Shown here one piece after another: positions 59,666 through 64,000 of a stretch of DNA of 64,000 nucleotides (the stretch's first letter is position 1; each line of letters starts with the position of its first letter). The notes beneath the pieces are model-generated. The model saw only the letters and a list, made by a program, of their open reading frames with translations. It searched no databases and had not been told where the DNA came from. Source of the DNA: JBBRGK01 sp036741355 (GTDB taxonomy: Bacteria > Chloroflexota > Dehalococcoidia > CAUJGQ01); contig DAINSK010000018.1 in assembly GCA_036741355.1 (NCBI GenBank), forward strand, positions 1-64,000, in the 5' to 3' direction. A program made the translations under genes and the position numbers.

Positions 59666-60547
59666 TTAGACCGTGCCACCGCCTGAAACGTCCCCGTCCA
59701 TGAATCCGCGCAATGCCTGGTAGAAGAGTTCCGGATACTCCATGGGGCCGAAGTGTGTCGCGCCCGGCATGATGGTCGATTCGCAGCGGGGAAACATGCG
59801 GCGTAGCCCAGCCGCTGGATCCTCTCCCTCACGTACGCGGCCGCCGTTGGCGCCGAACATTGCAACGACGGGGACCTCCGGTCCGCTCAATTCGGACCAC
59901 GGCTCGGGGTCGGCCAGCGCCGCATACAGCAGCGCCTCGACCCTGGGCGGGCAACGAAGCTCGATCGTTCCGTCCTCACGATCGACGGTGCCAAAGTCGA
60001 CATAAGCCCGAAGGTAGCGCTCATCCCAATTTCGGAAGGCATCGCGCGTGAGCCAGTGGCCGAGTAGACCGTCGCGGCTGGGGAACACCGACCGTCGTGC
60101 CAGAGCGCGTTCGGCCATCTGGGAAATCCGCCGGCCGCTGGGGGCGTGGTGCGGCGCCGAAGGCAGCGGCATCGTCGGTTCATACACAAAAACGCCGCGG
60201 ACGCGTTCCGGCACGGCCGCCGCCGTCAGCAACGATACGCCGCCGCCGCGCGAGTGTCCGGCCAAGATCAGGTCGCGGAGATCGAGCGACTCGATCAGCC
60301 CGATGATATCGTCTCGCATTTGCTGCCAGCCGTAGCCGGCTTCGGGCTTGTCGGAGGATCCATGGCCGCGCAGGTCTGCCGCCACGACGGTATATCCATC
60401 GGCGGCGAGACGCTCGGCAAGCGGCGACCAAATGCCGGCGCAATGGCTGCTGCCGTGCAGCAACAAGAGAGAGGGTGAGCCTTCGCCCCAGCGCAGGTAA
60501 TGGATCGCGACGGCGCCGATCCGAACCGAATCTCCGTGCGCGATCAC
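59666..60547 (-). CDS. Alpha/beta hydrolase
   Basis: The 293-aa alpha/beta hydrolase has LLLLHGSSHCAGIWSPLAER, VVAADLRGHGSSDKPE, the nucleophile elbow ILAGHSRGGGVSLL and catalytic His in MPGATHFGPMEYPE. Close in layout to epoxide hydrolase/haloperoxidase-like esterases. The frame is open to 60895, but family similarity begins at the GTG at 60547 (MIAHGDSVRIGAVAIHYLRW), and the upstream part overlaps a PIN-domain remnant in another frame. Confidence 0.88.
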   Translation of the reverse strand: MIAHGDSVRIGAVAIHYLRWGEGSPSLLLLHGSSHCAGIWSPLAERLAADGYTVVAADLRGHGSSDKPEAGYGWQQMRDDIIGLIESLDLRDLILAGHSRGGGVSLLTAAAVPERVRGVFVYEPTMPLPSAPHHAPSGRRISQMAERALARRSVFPSRDGLLGHWLTRDAFRNWDERYLRAYVDFGTVDREDGTIELRCPPRVEALLYAALADPEPWSELSGPEVPVVAMFGANGGRVREGEDPAAGLRRMFPRCESTIMPGATHFGPMEYPELFYQALRGFMDGDVSGGGTV

Positions 60548-60690
60548 TGGGGCGTCACCCCGATGGAGGCATTGCGGTGCGGTAATGCGCGAATTGTCAT
60601 GGTGTACTTCAGCGTTGCCGCCAGTGATGACGGGTGTCAAGCGCAAGCCCGCGAAGACGAACGAAGGTTGAACGTTGCGGAAGGTCAGCG

Positions 60691-60813
60691 CTACAGCTGG
60701 GTCAGGTCGATAAAGCGGCCATACTCCCGGAAGTTCCGGTCGAAGTGGAAGGCGTGGGTGATACTCAGGCGTTTCATAACTGCGAAGCTGGTCGCAGCCG
60801 CGGCATCGACCAC
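60691..60813 (-). pseudogene. C-terminal remnant of a PIN-domain (VapC-type) toxin
   Basis: On the minus strand about 40 codons read VVDAAAATSFAVMKRLSITH, then AFHFDRNFREYGRFIDL and stop. This is the end of a PIN ribonuclease: the D-A-x-S-F-x-V-M segment and the final F-D-R-x-F acidic site. The upstream two thirds of the domain and any antitoxin are missing; the fragment ends against the PEP-utilising gene's upstream region. Confidence 0.7.
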
Positions 60814-60878
60814 GGGTGATTGACAGGAACCGTATACTTCTCCAAACGATCACCGGATGCCCTGACTGGAGCAGCAGC

Positions 60879-62492
60879 ATGACCTCACTCGACACGGCCT
60901 ACTACTGTGCGGACGGTACCCCATTCCCGGTAGCCTGGGCGCGGCCCGAGGACGAGACGCGGACTTGGCTGCGCGATGCCTCCCACTGGCCTCAGCCCGT
61001 ATGTCCGCTCGAGGCTGCCCTCCATTCCCTTGGCCACCGCGCCGGTCTCCGCGCCTTTGCCGAGGCCGCGATCCCCGTGCAGCCCGTCTGGCGGCAGGTC
61101 TATGTGCTGAACGGTTATCTGTACTTCGACTACGCGCCGGCTCCGCCAGAGGAGCAGCACCGGACCGAAGAAGCCATTAACCGCTTTGCCGACCGCTCTG
61201 GCGGCGTGCTGGGGGCGTGGGAGGGCTTTGCCCTGCCCCGCGTGCAGACCGCCTGCAGGCTGCTGGATGACGCCGATGACGCCACGCCGGTCGCCGCCCT
61301 CGCCGACGCGTGGTATTACGCTTGGATGCTCACGATGGCCGCCCTTCGACCAGCAGGAATGCTTCAGGAACGGTTGCGCGTGCTCTGCATCCACGCCTTC
61401 GGAGAGGACGGCGCCTTGCTGGCGTCGGAGCTGGTCTCCGGTTCGGCAAACGCAACGCTGGCGGCCAACGCGGCGCTCTGGGAAGCGGCGCAGAGCGCCG
61501 CGGCGATCCCGGCCGTGCGCACCCTCCTGCTCGATGCACGTGCAAAGCCGGATCTCGGGGCCCTCCGGACGGTTCCGGGGAGCGCCTCGTTCGTCGCGGC
61601 CATCGAGGGACTGCTTGCGCGCTACGGCCGCCGCGCCGAGTCTTGGAACCTGCTCGCACACACGTGGAGCGAAGACCCTGCGCCGTTGATCGGGCTCCTG
61701 CGACAACTCTTGACGTCGTCAGCGCCGCCACCGGCGGAAGCACTAGCCGCCGCGGTCGGGCGCCGCGCCGCACTCTCTGTGGAGGTCGAGGCGCGACTGC
61801 CGGCCACGCCCGGCCTCCGCGCGCGCTTCCGCGACCTGGTCGCTGAGGCGCCGGACTTTGTGCCGGTGAAAGAAGGGCGTGCCGAATGGCAGCTTGTGGC
61901 GTGGGGCAGCCTGCGCGGTGCCCTCCTGCGCCGCGGCCGCAGCTTGGCTGCAGCGGGGAGCATCAGAGACGCAGAGGACGTCTTCTTCCTGTTGCCCGAG
62001 GAGATCGACCGCCCCGCGGGCGACCTAGCCGCACGCGCGGCTGACCGTCGCCAGGCGTGGCAGCAGTGGGCACAGCGGACCCCGCCAGCCACGATCGGCC
62101 GTCCGCCGCAGCCCGCGGATGACGCGGCCGCGCCGCCCGCGACGGCGCCTGAGCCCCGCGTCATCCGCGGGCTCGCGGCCAGCCGGGGACTGGCCACCGG
62201 GCGAGCGCGGGTCGTGACGAGCCTGGCGGGTGCGGACCGGCTAGAGCCGGGGGATGTCCTCGTCTGCGTGATGACGGCGCCCCCGTGGACACCGCTCTTC
62301 GGCATCGCCGCGGCCGTGGTGACGGACACTGGTGCACCCCTGTCCCATGCGGCGATCGTCGCCCGGGAGTACGGGATCCCCTGCGTCGTCGGGGCGCGCG
62401 GGGCGACGGCAGCGATTCCCGATGGTGCGCTCGTCACGGTGGATGGCGGAGCTGGGATAGTGCGCTGGGAGGACGCGACGGCGGCGTTGTGA
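60879..62492 (+). CDS. PEP-utilising-enzyme mobile (phosphohistidine) domain protein
   Basis: The 537-aa protein has a C-terminal swivelling phosphohistidine domain (about residues 440-530): GLAASRGLATGRARVV, PGDVLVCVMTAPPWTPLF, APLSHAAIVAREYGIPCVVG (reactive His) and LVTVDGGAGIV. The N-terminal 400 residues are largely helical and resemble the central region of PEP-synthase/rifampin-phosphotransferase-like proteins, but there is no ATP-grasp domain. It may accept phosphate from a separate kinase. Its stop overlaps the next start by four bases (GTGA). Confidence 0.85.
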   Translation: MTSLDTAYYCADGTPFPVAWARPEDETRTWLRDASHWPQPVCPLEAALHSLGHRAGLRAFAEAAIPVQPVWRQVYVLNGYLYFDYAPAPPEEQHRTEEAINRFADRSGGVLGAWEGFALPRVQTACRLLDDADDATPVAALADAWYYAWMLTMAALRPAGMLQERLRVLCIHAFGEDGALLASELVSGSANATLAANAALWEAAQSAAAIPAVRTLLLDARAKPDLGALRTVPGSASFVAAIEGLLARYGRRAESWNLLAHTWSEDPAPLIGLLRQLLTSSAPPPAEALAAAVGRRAALSVEVEARLPATPGLRARFRDLVAEAPDFVPVKEGRAEWQLVAWGSLRGALLRRGRSLAAAGSIRDAEDVFFLLPEEIDRPAGDLAARAADRRQAWQQWAQRTPPATIGRPPQPADDAAAPPATAPEPRVIRGLAASRGLATGRARVVTSLAGADRLEPGDVLVCVMTAPPWTPLFGIAAAVVTDTGAPLSHAAIVAREYGIPCVVGARGATAAIPDGALVTVDGGAGIVRWEDATAAL

Positions 62493-62812
62493 CCGGCGAC
62501 CATACCCCAGAGAGGGCACCCAAGCTCATCGAGACGCTGCAGCAGCGCCAGCTCATCAAGGCTGGGGAGGGCGGCGCGAGCGTGACACGGCCCAATGCCG
62601 GTATCCTGTGGCCAGCACTGGAGCAGCCGGTGAGACTCGGTTTACGCGACCTCGGACTCGTGCTGATCACAATCGCCATCGTTTTGCTAATCGTGCAACT
62701 CGTCCTCGATAAGAGCGCCCGATCGGGATGGGCAGGGTGGTTGGGTCTGGGCCTCCTGACGCTGACGCTGGTCCTGCTCGTTCTCCAACGACGAACCCGC
62801 GGGCGACTCTGA
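62489..62812 (+). CDS. Small membrane protein, 107 aa, coupled to the PEP-utilising gene
   Basis: From GTG 62489 the product has a polar N-terminus (about 55 residues, KLIETLQQRQLIKAGEGG) and two hydrophobic helices (LGLVLITIAIVLLIVQLVLD; WLGLGLLTLTLVLLVLQ) with a basic end. No known family. The GTGA overlap with the preceding stop indicates translational coupling, so the two proteins probably act together, perhaps at the membrane. Confidence 0.7.
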   Translation: MTGDHTPERAPKLIETLQQRQLIKAGEGGASVTRPNAGILWPALEQPVRLGLRDLGLVLITIAIVLLIVQLVLDKSARSGWAGWLGLGLLTLTLVLLVLQRRTRGRL

Positions 62813-62814
62813 TG

Positions 62815-63483
62815 TTATAGGGGCTCCTTCCAGCGATCGCCGAAGACCACGTCTTCGAGCGGCCGGCGTTGCGCGATGCCCCAGCGGCCGCGTGGGTAGC
62901 CGAGCGGAATCAACGCCACCGTTTCCACGCCCTCCGGGATGCCGAGCAGTTCCCGGACTATGTCTTCCCGCTGGCGGTGGACGGTCGTCAAAGTGCTGCC
63001 GATCCCAAATGCCCGCGCGGCCAGCATCAGGTTCTGGACCGCCGGATAGATCGACGAGCCGGTGACGACGTTCGTCGGCCGTCCTCCCGTGCGGATGCAG
63101 GCGATAACGATCGCGGGAGCGTCCTGCAGGTGCTCGCCCAGGTACAGGCCGGAGCGCGCCATTGACTTCACGCGTGCATTTGCTGGGTCGTCGGAGTGCA
63201 GGGCGTCGTAGTACGCACCGCCGGGCTGAAAGAGGGCGTCGATCGCGGGCTTGTAGACCTTCGCAAGTTCGGCCCTCAAGTGCGGATCTTGCACGACGAC
63301 GAATGACCAGCCCTGCTGGTTGCTGCCGCTGGGCGCGCGGATAGCGGCATCCATGATGGCACGCAAAACGTCTATCGGGATCGGATCCCGCTTCAGCCGT
63401 CGCATGGCGCGCGTGGTGTAGATCGCCTCCAGCACGTCCATGCCGGCCATCGGTATGGACGGCTGCTCTTCCTGGCTCGTCAT
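62815..63483 (-). CDS. Nitroreductase-family protein
   Basis: The 222-aa FMN-dependent nitroreductase has VLEAIYTTRAMRRLKRDPIP, APSGSNQQGWSFVVV, VQNLMLAARAFGIGSTLTT and a C-terminal ALIPLGYPRGRWG. Full length for the family. ATG 63483 has a GGAGGCAGGT ribosome site; the longer frame to 63606 is not coding-like. It converges on the small membrane-protein gene with 2 bp between stops. Confidence 0.92.
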   Translation of the reverse strand: MTSQEEQPSIPMAGMDVLEAIYTTRAMRRLKRDPIPIDVLRAIMDAAIRAPSGSNQQGWSFVVVQDPHLRAELAKVYKPAIDALFQPGGAYYDALHSDDPANARVKSMARSGLYLGEHLQDAPAIVIACIRTGGRPTNVVTGSSIYPAVQNLMLAARAFGIGSTLTTVHRQREDIVRELLGIPEGVETVALIPLGYPRGRWGIAQRRPLEDVVFGDRWKEPL

Positions 63484-63684
63484 ACCTGCCTCCGCGCCTG
63501 GAGTATAGGGTACTCTACCGCCGGCCACGGTCCGGGTACGTCGGCAACGCCCCCTACGCCATCGCGGCGCGAGGGAACGGCCCAGCGAACGCCGTCGTGC
63601 CTGCAATCAAAACGGGTGCAGCAGCGGCGGCTCACGCCGTCCTCGCGGACGGGATGGTTACGCCGTTTTACCGCTTTGACATGG

Positions 63685-64000
63685 TTATCGTTGGACGATC
63701 TGCGTCAGTACGCCCCCCGCGGCGGAGGGATGCACGAAGATCTGTCCCTTGACCGGATTACCCGGCCCCGGATCGCCAACGAGCCGCACGCCCTTGTCCC
63801 GTAGCTCCCGGACCGTCTTCTCGACGTCGTCCACCCGTAATGCGATCAGATAGACGCCGTCGCCCGATGCGGCGACCCGGCGACCGACGGGGCCGGTCTC
63901 ATTCGTGGGCGAAACCAGCTCGAGGTAACTTTCGTCGAAGCGGAAGTAGGCGTTCTTGAAGCCCGCGCCCTGCGGCTCGCCCCGGTCGCTTGCCGGCACT
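63685..64000 (-). CDS. VOC-family protein (glyoxalase / methylmalonyl-CoA-epimerase-like), partial
   Basis: The frame is open across the right edge, so the N-terminus is missing. The visible 104 residues show the second beta-alpha-beta-beta-beta motif of a VOC protein: NAYFRFDESYLELVSPTNET, VYLIALRVDDVEKTVRELRD, and IFVHPSAAGGVLTQIVQR with a Glu/His-type metal-ligand layout. A lyase, dioxygenase or epimerase is possible. Confidence 0.85.
   Translation of the reverse strand, partial: VPASDRGEPQGAGFKNAYFRFDESYLELVSPTNETGPVGRRVAASGDGVYLIALRVDDVEKTVRELRDKGVRLVGDPGPGNPVKGQIFVHPSAAGGVLTQIVQR

Noticed and set aside
60820..60848. TTGACA followed by a possible -10 before the PEP-utilising gene
   Set aside because: TTGACA is present, but the base string 17 bp on (CAAACG) is not a -10, and GTATAC is too close.

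Overview
The window is 64 kb of GC-rich bacterial DNA with dense coding on both strands. Features that recall environmental Chloroflexota (Dehalococcoidia-like) genomes include two secreted proteins built from a repeated GWNLV / YTYNP / PGxGAWAYF module, several luciferase-like (LLM) flavin enzymes, class III (CaiB/BaiF) CoA-transferases, a NIPSNAP protein and small zinc-ribbon proteins. The taxonomic guess is inference. The sequence is a draft scaffold: one run of exactly 100 N is flanked by an exact 55-bp duplication. I recognise no rRNA, tRNA, CRISPR array, integrase or transposase.

1-17.3 kb: a membrane Ser/Thr kinase cut by the left edge; a class C beta-lactamase-like serine hydrolase; a MarR regulator with a clear promoter and operator, coupled to an MFS exporter; then a same-strand catabolic run (FAD monooxygenase, NIPSNAP, aldo/keto reductase, LLM monooxygenase, two alpha/beta hydrolases) facing a cupin and an SDR. 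After these come a metallo-hydrolase gene interrupted by an amber codon, a membrane fatty-acid desaturase, a 57-aa zinc ribbon next to a cysteine-less HMA-like protein, a frameshifted HTH gene with direct repeats upstream, and a zinc-ribbon protein ending at a perfect bidirectional terminator.

17.3-37.8 kb: an aldo/keto reductase and an HD-GYP membrane protein, then a 210-bp element closed by a 30-bp perfect inverted repeat, an MFS transporter, and a large, mostly minus-strand surface-glycan locus. The locus holds four cytoplasmic-facing glycosyltransferases, two polytopic GT-C-like proteins, a flippase, RmlB, an RmlC-like epimerase, RmlD and two tandem FkbM methyltransferases. It is followed by a Pro/Ala-rich protein with a C-terminal LPNTG sorting signal and a strong terminator. 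No rmlA, initiating sugar-phosphate transferase, polymerase or sortase was recognised here.

37.8-64 kb: mostly acyl-CoA and xenobiotic-type metabolism. Two loci each carry an adjacent pair of CaiB/BaiF proteins, one with and one without the catalytic Asp. The first pair follows an enoyl-CoA hydratase. The second is flanked by a 3-hydroxyisobutyrate-dehydrogenase-like protein, an atypical Fe-ADH-family protein and a pair of acyl-CoA dehydrogenases. Between them are an SRAP (YedK/HMCES) protein, a histidine-phosphatase variant, Uma2, secreted proteins, hydrolases, a PEP-utilising mobile-domain protein and nitroreductases, ending in a VOC-family gene cut by the right edge.

The window has several broken genes and remnants (metallo-hydrolase, HTH gene, GDPD, class III aminotransferase tail, FAD-monooxygenase head, PIN-domain tail). 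Some may be assembly or consensus errors; others look like true decay.
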